DNA from: Epiperipatus broadwayi | Lineage: Eukaryota > Onychophora > Udeonychophora > Euonychophora > Peripatidae | Direction: 5' to 3' | DNA: 64,000 nucleotides | Assembly: GCA_028023455.1 (NCBI GenBank) | Contig: JAQFVV010013065.1 | Span: 124,001-188,000, forward strand | Shown here: one piece after another, positions 1 through 12,368 of the stretch | How the letters are laid out: every line of letters starts with the position of its first letter | Numbering within the stretch: the first letter of the stretch is position 1 | Notes under the pieces: model-generated | The model's input: only the letters and a program-made list of their open reading frames with translations | What the model was told of the DNA's origin: nothing | Database searches by the model: none | Translations under genes and position numbers: made by a program

Positions 1-209
1 AAAAAAGTAAATGAAAATCAGGGAAAGATTAGTATTAATGATGTAAATTAGCAAAGTGGTAAAGTTTTAAGAAAACTAATAAGGATAGAGGTCATACTTA
101 AGAGTAGAGAGAATGAGATGAGCCTTGAAGTCCAAAAATGAAAGGCAAAAGGTCAAAATATTACATTTAACCATCAAGAGTATATACAAAGATATCTTCA
201 GGCACATAT

Positions 210-484
210 TAATGTAAATCATTCTTAAAGATAAGAAAATTCAATGGTCAGGCTGGTGAAACCCTTATAGAACACCTCAGCAGTGTACAGAAATATTTTA
301 ATATAAACCCTATATCCAAAGAGAGCAAATTAGCAGTCATTTATAATCTTCAAAGAAATGCACAATCATGATGGGATTCATTATTTCACCAGCCTGAAAC
401 TTTTCAAAAATATAAACAATGTGATATGGAATACTTTTTGCATAGAAAGAATATTGAGAAGTTGTAAGATACCATGAAATGCAA
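210..484 (+). pseudogene. Decayed retrotransposon gag fragment
   Basis: The frame beginning near 237 reads KFNGQAGETLIEHL and continues as a Gag-core-like segment: acidic helix, then a WDSLFHQPETFQKY block, then FLHRKNIEKL. This lines up position by position with residues 146-225 of the Gag protein at 31221-32231 (KTFKGE, EWWKVVNYKPPTFQEY, FWSVEKQETIRM). Two in-frame stops interrupt it, so it is dead. Gag would package element RNA into particles. No LTRs or pol were seen around it. The K/E-rich stretch at 1-209 may be the eroded Gag N-terminus, but this is weak. Confidence 0.55.
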
Positions 485-2387
485 GAGAAATTTTTTAAAA
501 AAAGAAAAGAGAAAAAGCATATAAATATCTGAGAATTGATTAATTATATGTATTTTTATTATTTATCTAATCAAAATAAAATAAATCTTGTACTGATTCC
601 AGGTATAAGATTTGCCTTTTGTTTTAGTAGATCTGGCTATTGACTTTATTAGAAAAATTTAATTACAGGTTAATTAAAAATAGTTTGAATAAAATGGACA
701 TTTTTTTGTGTTATTAGTTTTTTTCTTTTTCTTGGCACAAGATTGAAGTGAAGATAAGGAGGAATACTGGCTAACTTCATAATGAGTCAGCATTTATATA
801 TATATATATATATAAGACTGATTAGGAAGAAATATTTTGATTTAAAGTTATCTTATATCATGTTTGCATAGTCTGGAGGTCACTTGAAATGCTTTTCATG
901 TTATTTGTACAATAGACAATAGAAGTAAAACCTTAAGTTGTCTGGAGTTTGGAAAGAAGAGTTAACCAGGGAGTTTATTAAAAAACCAAAAGAGTTGTAA
1001 TAAGTATTCATGTACAACAAAGTATCTATCGTGGATAAACTATATAACCTTAAGTGCATAACAAGAAGATTTATGTAATAGAGATCACCATAACTTACCA
1101 GACTCATCATTCTTACTAAACATGTAATTATATTGCTTTTTTTTTGCCATATGTCTGCTGCAGGATCATCATTTGTCAAAGTGAGTTTCCTGTAAAAGGC
1201 ATGAAAGAACATTTGCATATGAGTTGCCTGGACCTGAAAGTTTGATGAGAACACAACAAAGGATCATATAGACCTTTTAAATTTACATGTCTATCAGTAA
1301 GATTATTTATTTTGTAGGTATATTCCTAGGAATTAAGATGAACAATTTGTTTATTTGTTGTTGTATTTTATTATTTTATTTCAAATGTATTTTTTATATA
1401 TATTTTTTTGGAATATTAATTGTATGACAAAGTATGAAGTTTTGACTTGTTATTTTTCTTTTCTCTTTTTTTTTTTATTAATGGATGTGAAATGGCACAT
1501 CCATGTAAGTGTGTATATATGCTGTTCCACAGATGTAGACATTTAAATGTGAAAGCCAAAATGAATAAAGCAAAGGGGTATATTATTATTAAATATATAA
1601 GGGTTAGAATTAACTCATAGTCAAGTAATAGCAAAATGGAACCCTAAGGGATTATTTAAATAAATTTTCTTGTTTATTATTATTGTAGTGTTATGTTTTT
1701 TTTGTTGGTATTCTTATTATTCATATTTGATGAAGGGAGGGAACTTTATACTATATTATGGTGAAAATGATCAATTTTGTGATATATTATTATTTAGTTT
1801 GTCTAAAATAAATTGATTTGTTTTTAAAATTACCTAGTTAATGGTCAATCATTTCATTAAATTGTGTATAAAAAAATAATAAGTGACTTTAAATCAAATA
1901 AATAATATAATGTGTCTATTGCAAATAAAGTCCAACTACCACTCATCCTGAGAATTAATTTTACTTCTACAATGCTGAGCTAGTTTATGGAATTGATATT
2001 CCAGTAATCTATTTGCACTTGCTTTATTTGTTCTCTCATTGCATAATTATTTACTGATTATATAAGAATTGGCACTTAAGGCCGATGTTCAATATCAGAG
2101 CTTATAAATTAGGTTCCGTATGATATTAAATAAATGTAAGTTTATTGTGAATTATAGCTAAACAACATTAGTTCATTCATCTTCATTAAATAAAAACTGA
2201 GAATTAATGGGTAAATCTTATTTCAATGTTGAACTGTGAAATAATCCATATGATTATATAAATAGATTAGTGTCATCATTAAGCATATGAGATTCATATT
2301 ATTTATTCGATCTCTGATATTAATTAACTTACAAAAAGCAGTGACTGCTACACAAATGAACTATGAAAAGAAAAACAATTATTGGTA
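485..2387. other. AT-rich stretch without a supported gene
   Basis: A short TA run lies near 796-814. Open frames here (for example 901-1254 minus) show no recognisable motif and are compatible with chance in AT-rich DNA. No promoter or RNA gene was recognised. Confidence 0.5.
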
Positions 2388-2660
2388 CTGAAGTATACCC
2401 ATATATACCACAAATAGCAGACAAATTAATTAAAAATCTGCAATCAGTATAACATCAGAACAGCTTTACAGAGCCATACGACATTATGAGGAATTCTAAA
2501 TGTGAAATGATGAAAAGCAAAAATTATATCGATGAAATACTATGTGAATTTGGAATTATATTGGTGAGACTAATCATATCACTGAAATGTGATAGTAAGA
2601 GCACAAATAATGATTAAAAAAGGTAAAACAGGTGTGTCTCTTCAGGTAATCTAACAGACC
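2388..2660 (+). pseudogene. Penelope-like element fragment (RT tail to GIY-YIG)
   Basis: One frame reads YIPQIADKLIKNLQ followed by an HQNSFTEPYDI-like block, the segment that links the reverse transcriptase to the endonuclease in PLEs. After a frame change near 2550 the sequence reads NYIGETNHITEM and then EHK, matching the YIG half of a GIY-YIG nuclease. Stops and the frameshift make it inactive. The linker closely resembles a second fragment at 20951-21202. Any continuation to about 3050 is too eroded to call. Confidence 0.55.
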
Positions 2661-3329
2661 ATGTATGTAACAGTGTATATTTGTTCAACTGAGAAAATAC
2701 AAAAATGTTGTATAGAGCGAAGAGAAGAAAATTCAAAGAATTTGCTTACATGACAATGGTGAATAACCCACAAGTCAACTTTCTGTGACTAAACATAATG
2801 TATGAAAACCACTAATCAATTTTGCTCTTAGAGAAAAGTGGAGAAATCAGGAGGAACCTCATAGATAAGTATATGAAATTTCTACTGACTGTTGCTCTTG
2901 GGAGGGTTACTCCATTGGTTAGAGGTTATTTTAAAGTTCAATATTCAATTCATCCATGTTCAATTCCCAAGCTACTGCTACTGGTCAGGCTAAGAATACC
3001 TGAAGAAGAAAGGACAATAATACCTCTCAAAACATTGTGCATATACTAACTTGTGTGCTACTACTGACAGATGAATGTAATTGAAATATTTAAATAATGT
3101 TAATTTTTTCTAAAGACATTCACTATTTAATATTAGATGATGTAAATACAAAAAATATGCCTGGGTTTGAAAAGAAAGATTTTAATAACTAATAGACTTG
3201 AGACATAGATACTTAAAGTGAAGCAATAGACTAATCTATGAAGTATAGAGAAATAAGTGTTTCAAATAGCAATAGAAATTAAAATAAAATACATGGATGA
3301 AATAACAAATAGATATGACTGACATCAAT

Positions 3330-3600
3330 GAAATAAGACTGAAATAAATCTAGTGTGAACATATCATTAGAAGGGATGGTAATAGATAGGCAATTGAAGT
3401 TAACAAGTGAATTCCAAATATTATAAAAGACCTAGAAAGAGACCACATATGAAATAGGTAGGTAAAAGGAAAGTGTTCTGGTGAGTTGTGAAGAAAAGAA
3501 CTTAGGGATCAGTGAAACTGGATTAAACTTGAAGATATCTTTATTTTTCAGTGGATCAATAGTGGTTGAAAATACTAATGATGAAAATTATATTTCTATA
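3330..3600 (+). pseudogene. RTE LINE 3′-end fragment
   Basis: Translation gives EHIIRRDGNR, then IPNIIKDLERDHI, then WIKLEDIFIFQW, matching the C-terminus of the near-intact RTE on the minus strand at 25478-27346 (HIARRDDNRW, IPRDCKRPRKRPHV, WIKLGETFILQW). Several stops are present. It is a 5′-truncated plus-strand copy. Confidence 0.65.
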
Positions 3601-4106
3601 ATATTTTTTTTATATTTCTCACTCTATCTACACACAGAAATAAATGTGTCTTACAAAAATCATCAAAAAAGTAATAGAAAATGTAAATCAATTAGTAAAC
3701 AAGAAGTAAACAAATTCTCGCAATAAAAACATATCTGTTATTAATCTACATATATCAAAGTAAATATTATTTATCATGGTAAAAAAGAAAACATATTTTC
3801 TAATACATTTGTATATATGTTTTTTTTTATTGGTGATGGTACGATTGCAGTTGTAATCTCAACAGCATATTGATAATAAAACCTGCTTGAAAAGCTGCTT
3901 TTAAATGCTTTATAAAATTATATTTTCTTTGAAGCATTAATATAAAAGACTTTTAAACTTGATATTGATTATAATTATATTTAACCAATGACAGTGGTGA
4001 ATATATTTGTTTAATTATAAAAAAATAAAGCCAATAACATTTTTACAGTTTTTAATTTATAATAGCAAATTTACAAAAGCATCTGTGAGGTTACAATATA
4101 TATCAT

Positions 4107-4861
4107 CATCATTATTTTTAACCATAAACAATCCACTGCAGGAGGGAGGTTTCTCCAAATTTATTTCATTTTCTCTGATCTCTAGTCTCTTTTTTCCACA
4201 AAACTACAAAATACTTTTTTATTTCATTCATCCATTTCACATGTGTTCTCTTTCTAGGTCTTCTACAATCTCATGATTTTCAGTTCAAAATTTTAACAGC
4301 CCATCAATTATCACTTCTAGCAATGATAATGAGCCCAACTCTACTTTAATCTCTTAATATTTTTAATGATGTCAGCAACACCTGTTTGTTCTCTGACCTG
4401 TGTATTTTGTTTTCAAATTCTTCTTGTTATTTCTAACATATACTTGTTGAATGGTCTAAAGTTTCTGCATTGTTCTTCTGTTAAGTGTCCCAGTCTCAGA
4501 TCCATAAATAAAAATTAATAACACACATTTACTAAAAAACTTTTTTTTTCAAACACGTAGGCATATTTTCTTTTAATATTAAATTATTTTTATCAAAAGC
4601 ACTCCAACCAAGTTTAATACTATGCTTAATTTCATCCATTATGTTTTCAACTGTAGTAATGATCTGACCAAGATATTTGCAGTTGTTAATTTCTTCTAAT
4701 TCATCATTATCAATGTTTATTTTCTTCTTTTGAGAAAATCCATTGATCATTATTTTAGACTTTTTAACATTTACCTTTAATTCTATTTTCTTACTTTTAT
4801 CTGATACTTCTTGCAACATTTCTTGAATCTCTAAAGCATTATTTGCAAAGTTAACTACGTC
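4107..4861 (-). pseudogene. Truncated RTE LINE copy, minus strand
   Basis: The 3′ end lies at the left with a short ATC-repeat tail, as in the near-intact copy at 25461. Residues KVNVKKSKIMINGFS, CKYLGQIITT and LGWSAF come from just after the RT active site. The copy stops at 4861, within the segment encoding the FADD motif. Immediately to the right a second RTE copy starts in the opposite direction, so the two 5′-truncated copies meet head to head with only a poly-A-like spacer of a few bases. Confidence 0.75.
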
Positions 4862-4867
4862 AAAAAA

Positions 4868-5155
4868 AAAATCTAGATAAAAAAGGTGGAACTATTACTA
4901 AAAAGAGAGTCAACATCATAAAATGTGTAAAAGAGTTCTATCAAGTATTATATAGTAATAAAGAACAGGAAAAAGTATCTCCTACATTTATTATATTTTT
5001 TGAATTGCCCAAAATTTTAAATGAAGAAGTGAGACATGCAATTACATTTATAAAGAGGAAAAAATTCCAGATAATAATGGAATTATAATCAATATCTTAA
5101 AAAAAGCGTGAGAAATAAAAAAAAATTGAGAAAATTATGTACCAAACATCTAAAT
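4868..5155 (+). pseudogene. RTE LINE copy, first part (upstream of hAT insertion)
   Basis: Reads KKGGTITKKRVNIIK, FYQVLYSNKEQ and ELPKILNEEVRHAI, equivalent to residues about 84-137 of the RT reading frame in the copy at 25478-27346. The frame breaks near 5060. At 5155 the LINE is interrupted by the transposon at 5156-6978 and resumes at 6979 without visible loss. Confidence 0.75.
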
Positions 5156-6978
5156 CAGTGGTCTTCAACCTTTTCACATCTGCAGACTGGCAAAAATAAG
5201 GATAAGATTTTGCGGACCGGCAAAAGTTTACAGATAAATTTTCTTAAAGATGTAACCTGCTTAGTCTTAGATAAGCATAATTGTTATAACTGACCAAAAC
5301 AGCACACTAGTTATTGTGTATTGTAATGGTGTTGCTTACCTTCTCATGCTGAACACAGAAAACAGTACAATAACAATCATTCTCATTAATGTGCTTGCAT
5401 TTCTATGTTTATTATTTCATTGTTAAAACATGCAAGAATAAAATGTTATTTGCCTGAATGTTGGGAAATATCATAGCTAGTATAATTACATGGCAATGAT
5501 TATGATAAATGTATTATTTGTATTTAATGTTAAATATACAAGATGGTTATATATATATATATATGGAGGTTGTCTTTTGATAGTAGTAAGGGCAAAATAG
5601 AAATCGCTTAATTAAAATCACCGTACAGCCAAAAACAAATTTGCCGTATTTTAAATCTGAAAAAATTAAACGTGTAAAAATTTGAAGTTTTGATGTTATT
5701 GTAAAATTTTTTGTGTATGCTGGTGTGTTGAAAGGATCAAAAAATGTAATGAATAAAAAAAGTTTTTTTTTAAAATTGTTTTTTATTTTTAAAAAAAAGA
5801 TAACAGAAATTGGTTTTAAAAATAAAAGTTTTAGTATATTAGTGGTATACAAATAAAGCCAAAAAAAATATTGCCTTATAGGCTAAAAAAAAAAAAAGTG
5901 GGAGTATTTTTAAATAATAATAAAAAAAGAAAATGAAACTTGAAAAAGTCAAAAGTGTTGATCTTATTTTAATTTGGGGGTGGTGGATTGAGAAATGTTT
6001 TGTAAAAGTTAGAGACAGAAATTTTTTGGTTGTTTTTCTTTTTAAAAAAAGGTGATAAAAATTGATTTCAAAAATAAAACGTAAAGCCAAAAGAGATATT
6101 ATTTTAATTTTGGGGTGGGTAGAGTGAGAAATACTTTGACTTCACTGAGACAAAAGTTACTTTTGGTTTATTTTTTAAAAAAGGTAATAAAAATTGGTTT
6201 TAAAAATAAAAGTTTTAGTATATTAGCGGCATACAAATAAAGGCAAAAAAGATATCGCCTTATAAGCCAAAAAAAAAGTGGCCATATTTTTAAACAACCC
6301 CCCCCCCAATTGAAAAAGTCAAAAGTTTTGATCTTACTTTATTTTTTGTGGGGGGGGGGGGTGTATTGAGAAATACTTTGTAAAAGTTAGAGACTGAAGT
6401 TATTTTTTGGTTTTTATTTTTAAAAAAAGATAAAAAAAATTGATTTCAAAAATAAAAGTTAAAGCCAAAAAAAAAAAAAAACAACACTAAAGATGAAATA
6501 TTGTCTTAACAGAGGGAGTAGAAAACATTTAAGAGATCAAAAAAAGTCACTGTATTTTTAAAATTGCAGTGCAGTAATGTTACATTTTATTGATTTAACA
6601 CATAAACAGTGCCGACAAGTGGCCATGATTGAGTATGAAAAGACAACCGGAGTTTATATAATAAAAAACTTTTTTTTTTTAATTTTGAATTTTTTTAGAA
6701 AAATGATAAAAAATTTAATTCTACCCCTCCATAAACATCTGTGATAAATAGAAAAACAAATTAATTTATGTATGATTGATTAGAGTTTGTTTTTGTTCTG
6801 CTTCTTTTTGTTCTGTTTCTTTTTTTTTAACCGGATAAAAATGCGATGAAAAAATAAATAAAAACTGTTTATATTAATTAAAAGTTTAAAATCTTATTAT
6901 TTTGTTATTACTAACTTTATTGCCAGTCTAATACAGCCTGGCAGAAAACTTCTGCGGACCGATGGTTGAAGACCACTG
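5156..6978 (-). mobile_element. hAT transposon deletion derivative
   Basis: Ends are inverted repeats: CAGTGGTCTTCAACC at 5156 and its complement ending at 6978, the classic CAGTGG...TCAACC hAT terminus, followed by further similar subterminal sequence (TGCCAG and GCGGACCG blocks on both ends). The same ends bound the element at 24423-28998, where transposase remains are visible; by that orientation this copy is reversed. It lacks the transposase region and holds about 1.1 kb of low-complexity DNA the other copy lacks. It interrupts an RTE between codons for CLN and DKDV equivalents, yet no 8-bp target duplication is seen. Confidence 0.75.
5812..6470. repeat. Internal 382-bp tandem duplication in hAT copy
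   Basis: The block GGTTTTAAAAATAAAAGTTT at about 5812 recurs at about 6194, followed in both by TAGTATATTAG and a TGAAAAAGTCAAAAG block. This gives two diverged units of roughly 382 bp with shorter sub-repeats inside. Short poly-C and poly-G runs at 6299-6360 sit in the second unit. Confidence 0.6.
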
Positions 6979-8300
6979 ATAAAGATGTATCAGATGATTG
7001 GAACAATATGGTATTATTATTAATGTTTTAAAAAGGTGATAAAGAAAATATTAGAAATTACAGACCTATCATTCTTTTATCAGTTTTACACAAAATTTTT
7101 ATCAAAATAATTATACCTGTATGGACAACAGACTTTGGATTTTAATCAAACAAAAGAACAAACTGAATTTAAAAGTGATTTTAATACAGTTAATCATTTA
7201 TGAGTATTGAGAAATGTAATAGAAAAAACCAAAGAATATGAATTGCCATTATGCTTAAAATTTGTAGATTATGAAAAGCCATTTGATTTTGTATGCATTT
7301 TTTCAATGATTAAAACATTGAATTATCAAGGTATATATATTCAGGATATTATCATATTCTGAAGAATATTTATAAAAGTACAACTAACAAATAGATTACA
7401 TAATGATACCAAAAAGTTTAACATTGAGAAGGCTTTATGGCAGGGTTACTCCATATTTCCAAAACATTTTACATCAGTTTGGCAATAAATATTTTGTGAA
7501 TTAAAATGAAAAGTTAAGGGAATAAAACTAAATGGAGATTATTTAAGTCACTTTACAGATGATGTAATTGTTTTTGCAAATAATACTTTCGAGTTTCAGA
7601 AAATGTTGCAAGAGATATCAAAGGAAAGTAAGAAAGTAGGATTAAAAGTAAATGTTAAAAAGATTAAAGTAATGTTCAATGGATTTTCATAAGAAGAAAA
7701 TAAAGATTGATAATGATGAGTTAGAAGAAGCTAACAACTACAGATTATTACTACAGATGAAAATATAATGGATGAAATTAATCATAGAATTAATTTTAAT
7801 TGGAATGCTTTTGATAGAAATAATTTAATATTAAAACAAAATATGCCTATGAGATTTGAAAAGGAAGGTTTTTATTAAATGTGTGTTTCTAGTTCTTACT
7901 TAAACATATGGCACTTAGACACTTAACAGAAGAGCAATATAGAGACTCAGATCACTCAACAAAGTATGGTAACATGTATGTTAGGAGTAACAGAAAGGGA
8001 TCAAAAATGAATGATATGATGGAGAGAACAAACAAGTATTACTGACATTATTGAAAGAATTAAAAAAATTGAAATGGAGTCAGGCTGGACATTAGATGAA
8101 ACGTTGAAATTTTAAACTGAATTTCAAGAGATTGTAAAAGATCTATAAAAAATCACATGTGAGATGTATGAATGAAATAGGGAATTGTGCTGAGATGATG
8201 TGGAGATAAGAGGCTAGAAATTGGAGAAGATGGATTGAACTTCGAGAGACCTTCAACCTGTAATGGATGATGGATAAAAATGATGATGATAAATATATGT
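6979..8300 (+). pseudogene. RTE LINE copy, second part (downstream of hAT insertion)
   Basis: Continues the LINE broken at 5155: SDDWNNMVLLLMF, KGDKENIRNYRPI, LLSVLHKIFIKII, then YYHILKNIYKST, a degraded GVRQGDS region, DDVIVFANNT (RT catalytic site), VNVKKIKVMFNGF and a C-terminal tail ending with WIELRETFNL near 8260, then ATG/GAT repeats. Many frameshifts and stops. Together with 4868-5155 it represents about 1.6 kb of one 5′-truncated plus-strand element. Confidence 0.75.
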
Positions 8301-9660
8301 TACATCTAATATTCCAAAAAAAAATATCACAAGGTCACACAATAATAGTACTATTAAATTTTGTAGCTTTTTGAATAGGGACAATTTTTATTTGGCACAT
8401 TCAATAAATCATAATAGGAAGAGTTAAATATACTTTGAAGTAAGAAAACTGAAAGAGCGAATCATTTAACATTATTAATCAAATATCTGCTTCTAAGAAA
8501 AATTAAGTTTATAGGTTATTATTTAAGGAAATAGAAAATTTTTTTAAAACAGGATTTGCCTTTTTTTAAAAAAAATACAAAAATAGCTTATGGCTATATT
8601 TTATCTATTGTATTATTTAAAGTATTTTGTAGACTACGGCAGAATTTATATATATATATTTAAGATTGCTATCTTATAGCAGATGATCGTAAAAAAAAAT
8701 CGGTAAACTACATTAATAATGTAAAATTAACAATATATTATAGACACTGCATGCTTTATTATAATATATGTTTTGTTAACTTCTTCAGCTGAAATTAGAA
8801 TGGGATAACTGGATAATAGAATACTATGACCAAGTATTATATAATTATGACATATAATACAATACTTGATAATTATCAGTAGATAACTACCACTAGCCAT
8901 TTTTTAAAAAAATCTTATTCAGATGATATAAACAAATGATCTGATCATTGAGAGGTTTTATAATTTAAAGTATTTTGGTTCAGATGCACTCCTCAAATTG
9001 TAAGAGACTGGGAAAATAAATTTATTCTGATAAAATTATAAATTAGCAACAATTCTAATGATGATTGATTATTATTAAATAAAGTTTTTATATTTATTAT
9101 CAATTTATTTACATGGCAAAGTATGGCTATCTTTAAAGCATAAGTAGGTCAGTAGTAGCTAGAAGTTAATAAAAAATATATAGTAGATATAAAATTACTC
9201 TAGAGATCTTCAACAACTTATCTTTGAAAGTTAAATTTATTTACTTAATTAATATTTAGTAATAATAGATAATTCTAATGATTTTAATGAAGTCTAAAAT
9301 TTCATTGCTGGACTAATATGCAAATATCATATTTTATAGAATTTGCTTTTCTTGCTTTTTTAAAAATTATTAATAATACTATCCTACTTTGAAATTTGAT
9401 ATAGTTTATGTTCAGTAGACAATAATCTTAAGTTAAACTATATTCTTTTAGAATCAAACAGTTCTTAGATTTTTTAAAAATTAATTTTAACTTAGAAATG
9501 TATGGACCCATGAAGTTATATTACCTGATCTTAAGAATGCTTTTATTGTTCAATTTTTTTAAAAAAAAGAGAGAAAAAAAGTGCAAAAAATATCAAGAAA
9601 TATTCACCAAAACAAAAGAAATTTAAAGATTTCTATTTAATATGTTGCTTCCAATTGTAG
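8301..9660. other. AT-rich stretch without a supported gene
   Basis: Only short TA runs (for example around 8649-8660) and A/T homopolymers. No coding motif, RNA gene or repeat pair was recognised. Confidence 0.45.
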
Positions 9661-9960
9661 AAATCTAGAGTCAATATTTCTTGAATATATACAGCATCAG
9701 GCATTTTTACTTGTCAATTTAAGTGGATAATTATTGCTAGTGGGAGGGGGGTAACATATTTTCAGCTTTTTTTTTTTTTTTAATTTTTCAGCTATATATA
9801 TATTAATTTTAAATTTTATAGCATTTTGAGTGTTATTTTTTTAAAATTTGGACTTTCACAATATTTCTTGAATATATACAGCATCAGGCATTTATTTTTT
9901 AGTTGTCAATTTTTAGCATTTTGATATGTGTATCCTCTGGCTTTTTTAGTTGTCGATTTT
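9661..9960. repeat. Direct repeat, about 186-bp period
   Basis: AATATTTCTTGAATATATAC followed by AGCATCAGGCATTT occurs at about 9675 and again at about 9861, each followed by a TTGTCAATTT block; a weaker TTGTCGATTTTCAG occurs near 9949. These look like units of an imperfect tandem array. No function is apparent. Confidence 0.5.
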
Positions 9961-9984
9961 CAGACACTTTTTGAAAAAAAAAAT

Positions 9985-10075
9985 TATCACTTGCAGGTTT
10001 CTGACCGGTTGGTTATTGATGGTACCGCAGTGTCACCTGGTGGTGACATAGCACGTCAGGTTAGAATACCTATTT
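9985..10075. other. Isolated GC-richer island, unassigned
   Basis: A roughly 80-bp block far richer in G and C than its surroundings. It contains a small hairpin (TGTCACC, loop TGGT, GGTGACA) and is flanked by CTGAC and GTCAG. One plus-strand frame is open across it (VSDRLVIDGTAVSPGGD), but it is short. It may be a fragment of an imported element or a structured RNA remnant. Confidence 0.3.
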
Positions 10076-10079
10076 AAGT

Positions 10080-10900
10080 ATTCCACTTTTGAATTCTAGC
10101 TGTACTTTCACATTAGTAGATATTTTGATAATTAAAATATATTTATATTTTCAATTTTTTATGTACTGAATATCAAATAAAAATTTTATTCACTGAGTTT
10201 CTCCAATTCTCTAGCTGTCTCCTTGCATTAATAGGAAGTTTGATAACAAATATATTTACATAAATAATTATCAACAGCAGTATCACAAAAATATAACTTT
10301 TATTAAAGGCAATAAATAATTTTACAGTAAATTATTTCATATTTTTCATGTGATAATTTTTTAAATGGCTATAAAATTTTAACATCATAATATATGCAAA
10401 TGAGAAAATAGATATGTAGCCTAAATGAAATTTAAATAATTTAAAATAATTTATTCAATAAAATTTTATCTGGATTAGCAAAAACTAATAAATTTTTAGT
10501 TCTCTAGTATGTATTTCAATATGCAGATCTCTCCTTGCTTTATCATGTGAAAATATACTTAAGAGAAAATGGTAAGAGTTTATCAATTTCAACATTTCTC
10601 TTATTGTAGCCATTGTATTTTAAAATTTACCTTTTCACATGTAAAATATATTTAAACTGACATCCTAAAAGTTTATCAATTTTATAGTAAAAATTTATCA
10701 AATTCAAAAGTAGTTCTCTTATTGTACCAGTTGCAATTTTAAATTTTACTTTTTTAATACATGTTAAATTAAATATATATTCAAATGAAAATCCCAAAGA
10801 TTTATCAAATTTATTATTATAACTGATCCAAATTGTCATTATTCAAATGATAAATTAAATTAATTTAAGATATATATTTAAAAAATTAAATTTTACCTGG
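10080..10900. repeat. Weak imperfect tandem repeats, about 120-bp units
   Basis: Blocks such as TTATTGTAGCCATTGTATTT / TTATTGTACCAGTTGCAATT and TTTATCAATTTTA / TTTATCAAATTTA recur every 120-130 bp with heavy divergence, together with CTCTAG...CTCCTTGC motifs at about 10210 and 10502. It resembles a decayed minisatellite. Confidence 0.4.
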
Positions 10901-12257
10901 CTTTATCAATAGTGATACTTTTTGTTTAAAAAATGTTTCCAACTATGTAATTTTTTAATCAGTGCTATCCTTTTTTTGTGATGTCATTTGAAAATAATTA
11001 CAATATAGAATTCCCTCACAATTTTTTAAAACAAAAAAATTTATATGCTAGTAAAATTCTATACAAAAAGGAAAGAAAATCATACATGATGCTCTAAAAT
11101 TGATATATTTGTTGAGTTATAAACTCAAACAAACTTTTATATTTATATAATAATATAGAATTTTCAATATTAATATTCATGTATTTGAAGTAAAATGTAA
11201 TGATAGAAATAATTTATAAAGATGTGATTGTATGTATGAATGATGAAAAGATAAAATTGAAGTAACAAAGCCTAATAGATATATAGTCTTCAGTAAGATT
11301 TGAAGATTATATTTCAAGTTAAAGAAAAAGTAAAAAATTAATCTAAAAAAATTTTAACATCATTTATGTATTTATTGAAAAATTGTTGTTTGAACTAAAT
11401 ATTAGTTGAAAGGTATTATGGTTGCTGGTAAAAGATCTGAAGCATTTAAATGAAAGTGTGAAATAGTTCCAAACTATAGGTAACTTCATGATAATACAGT
11501 ATAGATTTAAAGATGAAATTTTATAATTTGAACTGTTTAAAAGCAAAAAGAAGAACTTGATTTCTTTGGCTTTTGGATTTACAGAAAGTAGGATTTACAA
11601 AATAATTTCAATATTTTGAATTCAACTTATAAAAACTTTTATTTAGTTATTTATATTCAATAACTCAATAGTAATTGTTAGATAATGATAGAAGAAAAAT
11701 CTGCAACTTTTAACTTAGATCAGTATGAGAAATACAGATTTGGATGATGGAATCCAATGCAGATTATGCTGCTGTTACATTTAATGAGTTAAAGTATAGA
11801 ATATTTCATTGTAATGGTATAATTATCATAACTAAATTTTTTTTTTGTTATTTTACCAAATTTTTGCTTAGAAAAGAGACATAGATCCCATGTCAATGCA
11901 ATATAAAAATATTGTAAAAAAATTATTTGAGAATGCTCTATAAGATTTTAAAAATATGTCAAACCTCTATATTTATATAATAAAAAATATATCAAAGACA
12001 TTCTATAAAGTACAAAATGTTGATTGTTTTTATTGGCTTAATGCAATTGAGTCTAGAATATTATAAAAAAAAAACATTATAGGTGATGAAGTCTTAAAAA
12101 ATAAACTTCACTGCCAAAATAGTTATAAGAAAGCATCACAAAATGTGAATTCATAGATTAAAAATCTAGTTTGTAATCTATATGGATATTTAGCTTGTGG
12201 ATTGGATTTGTATAATCATTAAAAAAAACTTATCTTTAACTGTTTGTTTATTTTTAC
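10901..12257. other. AT-rich stretch without a supported gene
   Basis: No coding, repeat or RNA signal could be supported beyond A/T homopolymers. Confidence 0.45.
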
Positions 12258-12368
12258 TTTTCTTTTTTTTTCATATGTCATAGAATCGACCGGGATGTGA
12301 AGCCACAACCATCTGCAACCAACTACTTGCTTGCAAGGCAGCTGCGATAAAATCTCGGCTAACAACGC
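12258..12368 (-). mobile_element. tRNA-derived SINE copy 1
   Basis: On the minus strand it starts with GCGTTGTTAGCCGAGA, carrying a pol III A-box-like TTAGCCGAGA, and about 60 nt later a B-box-like segment (the intact sister at 16190 has GGTTCGCGTCC; here it has decayed). The 3′ end is an A-rich tail (T run at 12258-12270 on the plus strand). Two sister copies lie at 16190-16302 and 21674-21775. A SINE would be moved by a LINE's proteins. No clear target duplication was found here. Confidence 0.65.

Noticed and set aside
901-1254. 117-residue minus-strand frame as a host gene
   Set aside because: No domain, no neighbouring exon and a length expected by chance.
5155-6979. Helitron reading of the element (TC start, CTGA end, insertion between A and T)
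   Set aside because: The ends are inverted repeats with the hAT consensus CAGTGG...TCAACC, and the sister copy shows an 8-bp-type duplication and a hAT BED finger.
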